From: Nakamurella endophytica | GTDB taxonomy: Bacteria; Actinomycetota; Actinomycetes; Mycobacteriales; Nakamurellaceae | Assembly (NCBI RefSeq): GCF_014646215.1 | Contig: NZ_BMNA01000003.1 | Location: 124,001 to 188,000, forward strand | Direction of reading: 5' to 3' | DNA length: 64,000 nucleotides | Shown here: positions 56,861 to 64,000 of the stretch, piece after piece | How positions within the stretch are numbered: position 1 is the first letter of the stretch | How the letters are laid out: each line of letters starts with the position of its first letter | The notes under the pieces: model-generated | What the model saw: the letters and a program-made list of their open reading frames with translations, nothing else | Told to the model about the DNA's origin: nothing | Databases searched by the model: none | Translations under genes and position numbers: made by a program

Positions 56861-58402
56861 GTGCGCCGTCGTCATGCCGTGCTGGCCGCAACCGCCAGCC
56901 TCCTCCTGGTCGTCTCCGCCTGTGGATCGGGCAGCGACACCGGGTCCAGCTCCTCGAGCTCCACCTCGTCGGCCGCCGCGGGGTCGTCCGCCGACTCGTC
57001 CTCCGCGAGCTCGTCGTCCGCCGACTCCTCCGCCGCGACCTCGTCGTCGGGGGGATCCTCGACCGCCGGGGCGTCGGGCTCGGCCGGCTCCGACTCCGGG
57101 TCGGCGACCGCCTCGTCGGGCTCCGGCACCGGCACCGGCGCCACGGGTGCGGGCCTGCCGAACACCGGCAAGACCATCGACATCATGGGGTTCAGCACCG
57201 GTGACGAGGTCGGCACCTCGCGCGTCGACTACGCCGAGAAGCAGGACCCGTCACTGCAGGTCCAGGTGGACCAGAACGGGTTCGACGCCCAGAAGTTCGC
57301 CACCGCGATGGGCGGCGGCTCCGCGCCCGCCGGCGTCTACATGGACCGCGAGCTGCTGGCCACCTACGCCCAGAAGGGCTTTCTGCAGCCGCTGGACGAC
57401 TGCATCTCGGCCGACGGCATCGACCTGTCGCAGTACTACCCCGACGCGGTCAAGGAAGCCACGTACAACGGCAAGATCTACGGCATCCCGGACTTCTACA
57501 CGGTCCGCGCCGTGCTGATCAACAACAAGGTGCTCTCCGGCGCCGGCCTGACCACGGCCGACATCGACACGTCGAACTGGGACAAGCTGACGTCCGCGGC
57601 CACCAAGATGTACAAGGCGTCCGGCGGGAAGCCGTCCGTCATCGGGTACGACCCCAAGCTGCCGGAGTACCTGCCGCTCTGGGCCATGGCCAACGGCGGG
57701 TCGATCATCGGCGCCGACGGCAAGCCGACGCTCAACGACCCGAAGGTGGTCGAGGCGCTCAAGTACACCGTCTCGCTGGTGAACGCCCAGGGCGGGTGGG
57801 CGAACTTCAAGTCGTTCCGCGACACCTGGGACTTCTTCGGGGCCGGCAACGAGTTCGCCAAGAACCAGATCGGCGCCATGGACTACGAGCAGTGGTACGT
57901 CAACGTGCTGGCCGGGTTCCCGGCCTCCTCGGACCTGTCCGCGGTGCCGTTCAAGGGCCGTGACGGCCAGCCGCTGTCCACCGCCACCGGCGGCGCGTTC
58001 GCCCTCCCGAAGGACTCCCCGAACGCGGGCGGCATGTGCCAGTTCATGAAGCTGGTGACGTCCAAGGAGGCGTGGGCCGCGGCCGGCGCCGCCCGGGCCG
58101 CCGCGCTGGCGCCCAAGAAGGGCATCTTCACCGGCCTGTTCAGCGCCAACAAGGTTGCCAACGACGCGCTGCAGAAGCAGTACGTCAAGCCGAGCGGCAA
58201 CAGCAAGATCGACGCCGTGATCAAGGTCTACTACGACGCCCTGAGCTACGCGAAGACGGTGCCGCCGTCGCCGGTCGGCCAGGACATCAAGTCGGCCTAC
58301 GAGCAGGCGGTGACGGACGCGCTGGGCGGCAAGGACCCGCAGCAGGCTCTGGACGCGGCGCAGGAGACCGCCCAGAACGCCTACGACGACGCCGTCGGCT
58401 GA
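56861..58402 (+). CDS. Sugar ABC transporter substrate-binding lipoprotein
   Basis: 513 residues. A lipoprotein signal peptide ends in the lipobox VVSAC (C21). Residues about 22-100 are an unusually long Ser/Gly/Ala/Thr-rich linker before the binding domain. The rest is a family 1 (MalE-like) binding protein: GKTIDIMGFSTGDEVG, MDRELLATYAQKGFLQPLDD, ALPKDSPNAGGMCQFMKLVT. Upstream GH15 and the permeases indicate uptake of an oligosaccharide. GTG 56861 is supported by AAGGGGA. The stop overlaps the first permease start (TGATG), so all three genes are co-transcribed. Confidence 0.93.
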   Translation: MRRRHAVLAATASLLLVVSACGSGSDTGSSSSSSTSSAAAGSSADSSSASSSSADSSAATSSSGGSSTAGASGSAGSDSGSATASSGSGTGTGATGAGLPNTGKTIDIMGFSTGDEVGTSRVDYAEKQDPSLQVQVDQNGFDAQKFATAMGGGSAPAGVYMDRELLATYAQKGFLQPLDDCISADGIDLSQYYPDAVKEATYNGKIYGIPDFYTVRAVLINNKVLSGAGLTTADIDTSNWDKLTSAATKMYKASGGKPSVIGYDPKLPEYLPLWAMANGGSIIGADGKPTLNDPKVVEALKYTVSLVNAQGGWANFKSFRDTWDFFGAGNEFAKNQIGAMDYEQWYVNVLAGFPASSDLSAVPFKGRDGQPLSTATGGAFALPKDSPNAGGMCQFMKLVTSKEAWAAAGAARAAALAPKKGIFTGLFSANKVANDALQKQYVKPSGNSKIDAVIKVYYDALSYAKTVPPSPVGQDIKSAYEQAVTDALGGKDPQQALDAAQETAQNAYDDAVG

Positions 58403-59379
58403 TGGCCACGGTCTCCGCCGCGGGTCCGGCGCTGGGGGACGACCCCCGCCGGACCCGGGCGCGGGCCGCGCGCCGCCGCAAGTACGACCCCCGCGAGACC
58501 CGCGCCGCCTTCGCCTTCCTGACCCCGTGGATCATCGGGTTCCTGGTCTTCACCCTGGGCCCGATGATCTGGAGCCTCTACCTGTCGCTGACCCGCTACA
58601 ACCTCGTCGACTCACCGCAGTTCGTCGGGCTGAAGAACTACAAGCGGATGCTGGGCGAGGACCCCAGGGTGGCCACCGCGCTGTTCAACACCTTCGTCTA
58701 CGCGGTGCTCTACGTGCCGCTGGCGATCGTGGTGGCGCTGGGCCTGGCCATGCTGCTGGACCGCGTCACCCGCGGCGCCGGGTTCTTCCGCACCGCCTAC
58801 TACCTGCCGGTGATGACGCCGGGCGTCGCGGTGGCGGTGATGTTCAGCCTGCTGCTCAACGGCAACTACGGGCTGGTCAACCGGGCCCTGTCGGTGATCG
58901 GCATCCAGGGACCGCAGTGGCTCACCGATCCCGCGTGGATCAAGCCGAGCATCGTGCTGATGAGCCTGTGGAGCCTGGGCGGGGCCATCGTCATCTTCCT
59001 GGCGGCGCTGAAGAACGTCCCCAGGGAGCTCTACGAGGCGGCCTCGATCGACGGTGCCTCGTCGTGGCGGCGGTTCCGCAGCATCACCCTGCCGATGATC
59101 TCCAGCGCGGTCTTCTTCCAGGTCATCGTGCTGACGATCTACGCCCTGCAGATGTTCGACAAGGTGTTCGTGCTGTTCGGCAACCCGGGCAGCCAGACCT
59201 ACGCCGGCAACTCGTCGCTGTTCTACACGCTGTACCTGTTCCAGCAGGCGTTCCAGAAGCTGAACATGGGCTACGCCTCCGCGCTGGCCTGGCTGCTGTT
59301 CGTCATCGTCATGGTCATCACGGTGATCCAGGTCAAGGTGGGCAACCGGTTCGTGTACTACGAGAGCGAGCGCAAGTGA
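58402..59379 (+). CDS. Sugar ABC transporter permease (MalF-like)
   Basis: 325 residues with six membrane helices. The cytoplasmic N-terminus is Arg-rich (ARAARRRKYDPRETR). The permease EAA loop is ELYEAASIDGASSWRRFRSI followed by TLPMI, the site where the ATPase docks. Start ATG overlaps the stop of the binding-protein gene by one base. It forms the translocation pore with the next gene. No matching ATPase gene lies nearby, so a shared MsiK-type ATPase encoded elsewhere is expected. Confidence 0.95.
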   Translation: MATVSAAGPALGDDPRRTRARAARRRKYDPRETRAAFAFLTPWIIGFLVFTLGPMIWSLYLSLTRYNLVDSPQFVGLKNYKRMLGEDPRVATALFNTFVYAVLYVPLAIVVALGLAMLLDRVTRGAGFFRTAYYLPVMTPGVAVAVMFSLLLNGNYGLVNRALSVIGIQGPQWLTDPAWIKPSIVLMSLWSLGGAIVIFLAALKNVPRELYEAASIDGASSWRRFRSITLPMISSAVFFQVIVLTIYALQMFDKVFVLFGNPGSQTYAGNSSLFYTLYLFQQAFQKLNMGYASALAWLLFVIVMVITVIQVKVGNRFVYYESERK

Positions 59380-59407
59380 CGTCCCCCATCACCGCCCGGG
59401 ATCCCCG

Positions 59408-60334
59408 GTGAGCGCCGTCGCCGCGGCCGACCGGGTGGTCGACGACGTCGCAGAAACCTCCGGGGGCACGCCCGCCGGCCGGGACAGCGGCCGGGGCGTG
59501 CACGGCTGGCACCAGGTGCCGTTCTGGATCCTGCTGTCGTTCTTCGCCGTGCTGTTCATCTACCCGTTCATCTGGCTGGTGTCCGCCTCGTTCAAGCCGC
59601 GCGGCGAGGTCTTCGACAACCGGCTGATCCCGGCGACGTTCACGCTCGACAACTGGGGCCAGGTGTGGCGGGTGAGCCCGCTGCTCACCTGGCTGGGCAA
59701 CAGCGGTCTGGTCGGCCTGCTGGCCGCCGGCACCGTCACGGCGTCCAGCGCGCTGGTGGCCTTCGGCTTCGCCTACTTCCGCTTCCCGGCCAAGAACCTG
59801 CTCTTCGGCCTGGTGCTGTCGACGATGATGCTGCCGGGCATGGTGACGATGATCCCGGTCTTCCTCATCTGGAAGGAGGTCGGTCTCGTCGGCACGCAGG
59901 TGCCGCTGTGGGCGCAGAACCTCACCGGCTCGGCGTTCTACATCTTCCTGCTGCGGCAGTTCTTCCTCGGCCTGCCCCGCGAGCTGTTCGAGGCGGCCAG
60001 GGTCGACGGCTGCAGCTACTGGGGGCTGTTCTGGCGGATCGCCGCGCCGCTGTCCCGGCCCGCGCTGATCATCGTGTTCATCTTCGAGTTCCAGGCCAGC
60101 TGGGACGACGTGCTCAAGCCGCTGATCTACTTGGGCAACAAGACCGACCTGTACACGGTGCCGATCGGGCTCAACTCGCTGTTCGTCAAGTACAACCCCA
60201 TCGCCGGCGGCGAGGGCGACTTCCAGTACATCGTGACGGCCAGCCTGATCTCCGCCGTCCCGCTCATCCTGATCTTCCTGTTCGGCCAGCGGTTCTTCAT
60301 CGAGGGCATCGCCTCGCAGGCCCGCAAGGGCTGA
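59408..60334 (+). CDS. Sugar ABC transporter permease (MalG-like)
   Basis: 308 residues with six helices. It starts with a hydrophilic Ala/Gly/Asp segment, then VPFWILLSFFAVLFIYPFIW. The EAA loop is ELFEAARVDGCSYWGLFWRI. The GTG at 59408 is 28 bp after the previous gene. It completes the importer as the second pore subunit. No ATPase or regulator gene follows. Confidence 0.95.
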   Translation: MSAVAAADRVVDDVAETSGGTPAGRDSGRGVHGWHQVPFWILLSFFAVLFIYPFIWLVSASFKPRGEVFDNRLIPATFTLDNWGQVWRVSPLLTWLGNSGLVGLLAAGTVTASSALVAFGFAYFRFPAKNLLFGLVLSTMMLPGMVTMIPVFLIWKEVGLVGTQVPLWAQNLTGSAFYIFLLRQFFLGLPRELFEAARVDGCSYWGLFWRIAAPLSRPALIIVFIFEFQASWDDVLKPLIYLGNKTDLYTVPIGLNSLFVKYNPIAGGEGDFQYIVTASLISAVPLILIFLFGQRFFIEGIASQARKG

Positions 60335-60518
60335 CGGCGGGGTCACGGGGCTAACGGCGAAGTCGTCGTGGCTGACCGCCCTGCGGATGCAGCGGGCGCC
60401 CGTCTTCACCCGTCCGCCGACGAGATCTGCCGCACCCCGGCGGCGCCGCATGGCGCGGCACCGGCGCGGGAATCGGCCTTCTCACAAGACCTTCGGGTTC
60501 GGACGAGAGGAGCACGAC

Positions 60519-61064
60519 ATGCCCAACACCATCAGCCGGGCACTGCACGACGTCGGACTGTCCGCCTGGTTCGGCGGCACGCTGGCCAACGCGGTGGCGC
60601 TGAACCGGGCGGCCGGCGTGGCCGGCAGCCCGTCGGACAGCGGCAGCGTCACCAACGAGGGTTGGAACCGGTGGACGCCGGTGAACGCCGCCGCGATCGG
60701 CCTGCACCTGGCCGGCAGCGTCGGGCAGCTGCTCGGCAACAAGTCCCGCATCGCCACCCAGTCCGGCGCCGGCACGGTGACCTTGGTCAAGACGGGTCTG
60801 ACAGTCGTCGCGCTCGGGATCACGGCCTGGTCCAGGGCGCTCGGGAAGAAGGTGAACCAGCATTCCGGCGCTCCAGTGCAGGACGGCACCAGCCCACACC
60901 CGGCGACCCCGCCGGAGGTGGCGTCGGCGCAAAAGCAGCTGTCCGCCCTGCAGTGGGCGGTCCCGGCCGTGACCGGCGCGCTCGTCGTCGTCAGCTCGCT
61001 GGCCGGTGAGCAGCAGCGGCCGACCAGCGTGCTGGCCGGTGCGGTGCAGAAGATCACCGACTGA
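60519..61064 (+). CDS. Conserved membrane protein of unknown function
   Basis: 181 residues. Likely three to four membrane helices: near the start (LSAWFGGTLANAVALNRAA), then AAAIGLHLAGSVGQLL, TLVKTGLTVVALGITAW, and LQWAVPAVTGALVVVSSLAG at the end. The segment GWNRWTPVNAAAIG recalls uncharacterised actinobacterial membrane proteins. No enzyme motif is seen. GAGAGGAG lies 7 nt before the ATG. The 184-bp gap before it holds no other gene. A strong hairpin follows the stop. Confidence 0.75.
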   Translation: MPNTISRALHDVGLSAWFGGTLANAVALNRAAGVAGSPSDSGSVTNEGWNRWTPVNAAAIGLHLAGSVGQLLGNKSRIATQSGAGTVTLVKTGLTVVALGITAWSRALGKKVNQHSGAPVQDGTSPHPATPPEVASAQKQLSALQWAVPAVTGALVVVSSLAGEQQRPTSVLAGAVQKITD

Positions 61065-61076
61065 CCCGTGCACGCT

Positions 61077-61106
61077 GCGGCCGGCGGGCCGGGACCCGCC
61101 GGCCGC
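61077..61106. terminator. 12-bp perfect hairpin between convergent genes
   Basis: GCGGCCGGCGGG / CCCGCCGGCCGC with a 6-nt loop, in the 127-bp gap between the membrane protein gene and the permease gene. It probably terminates both transcripts. Confidence 0.65.
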
Positions 61107-61191
61107 GGCTCCCGGCCCGACGGGCGGGACGGGCCGATTCCGACCGGCGGCCACCGTGTGCCGTGCCCGACCGTCCGCGGTGCGGCACAGC

Positions 61192-62712
61192 TCAGCCGCG
61201 AGACTCCTGGGCCTGCCCGGCCGTGCCGTAGCGGGGGCCGTCGTCGGTCCACACCGACTCCATCCTGCCGCCGGTGTGCTCGGCCACCCGGCGCTTGACG
61301 AGCTGCCAGCCGATCGTCAGCACGACCGCCAGGATCGGGATGCCGAGGACGACGACCAGGAAGTCGGTCTTGTCCCAGAACCGGTCGGCGCTCTGCCAGC
61401 CGGACACGGCCATGCCGATGATCACCAGCCCCAGGAAGACCAGACCGATGATGCTGGTGTAGGGGGAGCCCGGCATCTGGAACGGGCTCCGCGGGATCAC
61501 GCCGCGGTTCACCAGCTTCCGCAGTCGCAGCTGGCTGAGGAAGATCGTGCTCCAGGTGAAGATCACGCCGAGCGAGGCGGCCTCGAGGGCGGTCTCGAAG
61601 GCGTCCGGGTCGATGGCGTTCAGCACGGCACCGAAGACGTACACCACCGACGTCATGATGATTCCGCCCCAGGGCACGCCGGATCCGCTCATCGACAGCG
61701 TGAAACCCGGCGCCTGCTTGCTCATCCCGAGGCTGCGCAGCACGCGGCCCGTCGAGTAGAGCCCAGAGTTCAGGCTCGACATCGCCGCGACGATCAGCAC
61801 CGCCTGGATCACGTCGCCCATCCAGCCCATGCCCATGGCGCCGAACACCGTGACGAACGGGCTGGTCCCGCTCTTGTACTGGCTGGTCGGCAGCATGCTG
61901 ACCAGCAGCAGGATCGACCCGCAGTAGAAGACGCCGATCCGGAAGATGACGGAGTTGACCGCCTTCGGCACCTCGCGCTCCGGGTTCTCCATCTCGCCGG
62001 CCGCCACCCCGACCATCTCGATCGCGGCGTAGGCGAAGATCACGCCCGACATGACCAGGATCGGCCCGTACCAGTGGAACCCGCCGGATGTCGGCCAGAA
62101 GCCACCGGGGTTCGACGTCAGGTTCTGGAAACCGGCCTGGTGGGTGCCGATGTGCACGCGCCAGAGCACGACCACCAGGCCGACGGCCAGGAAGATCACG
62201 ATCGCGCCGACCTTGAGGATGGCGGCCCAGAACTCGAACTCGCCGAACGCCCGAGCCGACAGCAGGTTGATCGCCAGCACGACCGCGAGCGCGAGCAGCA
62301 CGGTGAGCCATGCGGGCATGCTCGGCGCCCAGTACTTGACGTAGAGGCCGACGGCGGACAGTTCGGCGATGCCGCTGAGCGCCCAGTTGAGCCAGTACAT
62401 CCACCCGGTGATGAAAGCCGCGCGCTCGCCGAAGAACTCGCGCATGTAGGAGACGAACGCCCCGGAGGTGCGACGGTGCAGCACCAGCTCGCCGAGCGCG
62501 CGCATGAGGAAGTAGGCGATGACGCCGACGAAGGCGTAGCTGAACAGCAGGGCCGGTCCGGTGCTGTTCAGCCGCGACGCGGACCCGAGGAACAGGCCGG
62601 TGCCGATGGCCCCCCCGATGGCGATCATCTGCACGTGCCGCCGGCCCAGGGACTGCTTGTAGCCGACCTGCTCGGCGTCCAGTCCCTCGTGCCGTACCAC
62701 CGTGTCCGACAT
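61192..62712 (-). CDS. APC superfamily amino acid permease
   Basis: 506 residues with 12 membrane helices. The N-terminal GYKQSLGRRHVQMIAIGGAI followed by GTGLFLGSA and the substrate loop GVAAGEMENPEREVPKAVNS match the GABA/aromatic/proline-type AAT family (GabP, CycA-like). It imports an amino acid with protons; which one is not predictable. ATG 62712 is chosen because AGGGGA lies 6 nt upstream; a longer reading would cross structured leader DNA. About 150 bp upstream lies an inverted-repeat region that may regulate the gene. Confidence 0.93.
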   Translation of the reverse strand: MSDTVVRHEGLDAEQVGYKQSLGRRHVQMIAIGGAIGTGLFLGSASRLNSTGPALLFSYAFVGVIAYFLMRALGELVLHRRTSGAFVSYMREFFGERAAFITGWMYWLNWALSGIAELSAVGLYVKYWAPSMPAWLTVLLALAVVLAINLLSARAFGEFEFWAAILKVGAIVIFLAVGLVVVLWRVHIGTHQAGFQNLTSNPGGFWPTSGGFHWYGPILVMSGVIFAYAAIEMVGVAAGEMENPEREVPKAVNSVIFRIGVFYCGSILLLVSMLPTSQYKSGTSPFVTVFGAMGMGWMGDVIQAVLIVAAMSSLNSGLYSTGRVLRSLGMSKQAPGFTLSMSGSGVPWGGIIMTSVVYVFGAVLNAIDPDAFETALEAASLGVIFTWSTIFLSQLRLRKLVNRGVIPRSPFQMPGSPYTSIIGLVFLGLVIIGMAVSGWQSADRFWDKTDFLVVVLGIPILAVVLTIGWQLVKRRVAEHTGGRMESVWTDDGPRYGTAGQAQESRG

Positions 62713-62758
62713 CTGCGTCCCCTGTCGTCGGCCGAACCCGCCGGAAAGCGGAGGAATC

Positions 62759-62803
62759 ACCGGTTCCTTGCCGGGGCAAACCGGTTCCGCGGGCAAGGTT
62801 CCG
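62759..62803 (-). promoter_or_regulatory. Inverted and direct repeats in the permease leader
   Basis: Two direct copies of ACCGGTTCC lie 21 bp apart (two helix turns). Between and beside them are TTGCC-GG-GGCAA and a CCTTGCC/GGCAAGG pair, giving alternative stems. It could be an operator or a structured RNA 50-90 nt before the permease start. Confidence 0.4.
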
Positions 62804-62880
62804 GCATGACTGTGAACATCCTGTTACGGGCCGTCATCGTGGCGCCGGGGACCGGCCGCGGCGGCAGGCCCGGCCGCTGG

Positions 62881-62886
62881 CAGAGT
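62881..62886 (+). promoter_or_regulatory. Possible -10 box of a leaderless promoter
   Basis: CAGAGT, 7 nt before GTG 62894, on the right-edge gene. Confidence 0.35.
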
Positions 62887-62893
62887 GGACGGC

Positions 62894-64000
62894 GTGGACG
62901 ACCTCGTCGGCTTCCTCCACCGTCATCCGCCGTTCGACACGCTGACCACCGCGGAGCTCGAGCGGCTGGCGGCGGCCGGCCGCCTGGTCGACGCGGAGCC
63001 CGGGCAGCTGGTGTGGGACGGTTTCGCCGCGCCCGCCGACGTGCTGTGGGTGGTGCTCGACGGAGAGGTCGAGCTGTGGGACGACTCCGGCACGCTGGTC
63101 GAGGGGCCGGACGAGGTACTGGCTCCCGGTGGGGTGTTCGGCTTCTCGGCGCTGCTGACCCGGGACGCCATCGGTCCGCGGGCCATCGCGCAGGGGCCGG
63201 CGCGGCTGCTGCGCCTGCCCGGGTCCGTGGTGGCGCCGGTCTTCTCGTCGTCGGCCGGGGTCCGGTTCCTGGTCCGCAACCTGGCCGCACCGTCGAACCG
63301 GCCCGGGCCGGTGCCGGCGTACAGCACGGTCGACCAGCTCGTGGTCTCCCCGCCGGTGATCGGCGACCCGGGGATGACGGTGGCGGACGCCGCACGGCTG
63401 ATGACGGCCCACGGGTCGCGGTACGCGGTGATCCCGCTCGGCGACGGCAGCGCGGCGCCGGCCCCCTACGGGCTGGTCACCGACGCGCTGCTGCGGGAAC
63501 GGGTGCTGGCGGCCGGCCGGCCCGCGGACACCCCGGTGGTCGAGGTCGTCACGACGCCGGCCACCACGGTGTCCGAGACGCTCGCCGCGGACGCATTGAT
63601 CGAGCTGACCGAACGCGGCCTGGACTACCTCGTCGTCACCGACCGGGCCGGCGGCGTACGCGGTGTCGTGGTGCCGGACGACTTCGTCGTCTCCCCGTCC
63701 GCGGCGGGCGTCCCGCTCCGCGAGCAGGTGACCCGGGCCGGCAGCGCGGCCGAGCTCATCTCGCTCGGCCGCCGGGTGCCGCCGCTGGTGCGGGACATGC
63801 TGCACCGCGGGCGCACCGCCGCCGAGATCACCGCGGTCCGGTCCACCATCACCGACGCGGTCCAGCGGCGGGCGCTGTCCCTGGTGCTGGAGCGGCATCC
63901 CGACCTGCGCGAGGACGAGATCACCTGGCTGGCGTTGGGCAGCAACGGCCGTCGGGAACCGGTGCTGTCCTCCGACGTGGACTCCGCCGCCGTGCTGGCC
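62894..64000 (+). CDS. cNMP-binding / CBS / DUF294 nucleotidyltransferase-like protein, C-terminus cut by edge
   Basis: About 369 codons visible from GTG 62894, with the frame open to the window end. Domains in order: a cyclic-nucleotide-binding-like beta domain (about 1-120, VLWVVLDGEVELWDDSG); a pair of CBS motifs (about 150-270, GMTVADAARLMTAHGSRYAV and VSETLAADALIELTERGLDY); then a helical linker and the beginning of a GlnD-like nucleotidyltransferase, GSNGRREPVLSSDVDSA with the G-S, R-x-E and D-x-D features. This is the DUF294 / CBS architecture of unknown function, possibly sensing nucleotides and modifying a partner. It is divergent from the permease gene. Confidence 0.88.
   Translation, partial: MDDLVGFLHRHPPFDTLTTAELERLAAAGRLVDAEPGQLVWDGFAAPADVLWVVLDGEVELWDDSGTLVEGPDEVLAPGGVFGFSALLTRDAIGPRAIAQGPARLLRLPGSVVAPVFSSSAGVRFLVRNLAAPSNRPGPVPAYSTVDQLVVSPPVIGDPGMTVADAARLMTAHGSRYAVIPLGDGSAAPAPYGLVTDALLRERVLAAGRPADTPVVEVVTTPATTVSETLAADALIELTERGLDYLVVTDRAGGVRGVVVPDDFVVSPSAAGVPLREQVTRAGSAAELISLGRRVPPLVRDMLHRGRTAAEITAVRSTITDAVQRRALSLVLERHPDLREDEITWLALGSNGRREPVLSSDVDSAAVLA

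Noticed and set aside
60465-60500. A GGGAAT...GTT pair resembling a SigR promoter before the 60519 gene.
   Set aside because: The spacing is about 23 nt instead of 18.

Overview
The window is a dense, very GC-rich stretch of actinobacterial chromosome with short intergenic gaps and many GTG starts. Many genes have a -10 box (TANNNT type) only 6-8 nt before the start codon, which is how leaderless mRNAs look. Gene content fits the Nakamurella / Geodermatophilus / Frankia part of the Actinomycetota. That placement is inferred from gene families and codon use and was not tested. No phage, insertion sequence, CRISPR array, rRNA or tRNA gene was found.

Left part (1-16712): a small conserved actinobacterial protein cut by the left edge, a VOC protein, a GT87-like membrane glycosyltransferase with a DUF1275 protein, a POT peptide transporter, a Ser/Thr kinase with an extracellular propeller, DUF5318, a PGPGW membrane protein, a nitrilase-family amidohydrolase, a methyltransferase, leuS, an SdpI-like membrane protein, YqgE and an MFS exporter. 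MFS-YqgE-leuS-DUF5318-GT87 has the order of Mycobacterium tuberculosis Rv0037c-Rv0051, read in the opposite direction. leuS is preceded by a complete candidate ribosome-mediated attenuator: a 10-residue leader peptide with adjacent Leu codons (CTG CTT), a perfect 8-bp terminator followed by T7, and a competing antiterminator pairing.

Middle (16873-32441): a DxDxDG repeat protein, then the cell-envelope block pcnA <-> nudix-DUF6049-murJ-sigM-anti-sigma-trxB-trxA-cwlM, which matches M. tuberculosis Rv3907c-Rv3915. MurJ carries a degenerate kinase domain and an extracellular domain. Its last codons and stop are the first unit of a 27-bp tandem repeat (five copies plus a degenerate sixth), each unit holding a small inverted repeat. 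A SigR/SigH-type promoter precedes trxB.

Right part (32442-64000): a secreted GH6 cellulase and GH88/105 hydrolase, an M17 aminopeptidase, lon with a perfect HspR (HAIR) operator, membrane proteins, GNAT, a metallo-hydrolase, an aminotransferase and a D-Ala-D-Ala ligase-like enzyme. Next come two TerD proteins and a DJ-1/PfpI protein. A translationally coupled trio follows: acyl-CoA dehydrogenase-like, PIG-L deacetylase/methyltransferase, GT2. The window ends with an F420-type oxidoreductase, SDR, GH15, a sugar ABC importer without ATPase, an APC permease with a structured leader, and a cNMP/CBS/nucleotidyltransferase protein cut by the right edge.

The strongest candidates for new biology are the leuS attenuator, the repeat array at the end of murJ, and the uncharacterised acyl-CoA dehydrogenase/PIG-L/GT2 cluster.
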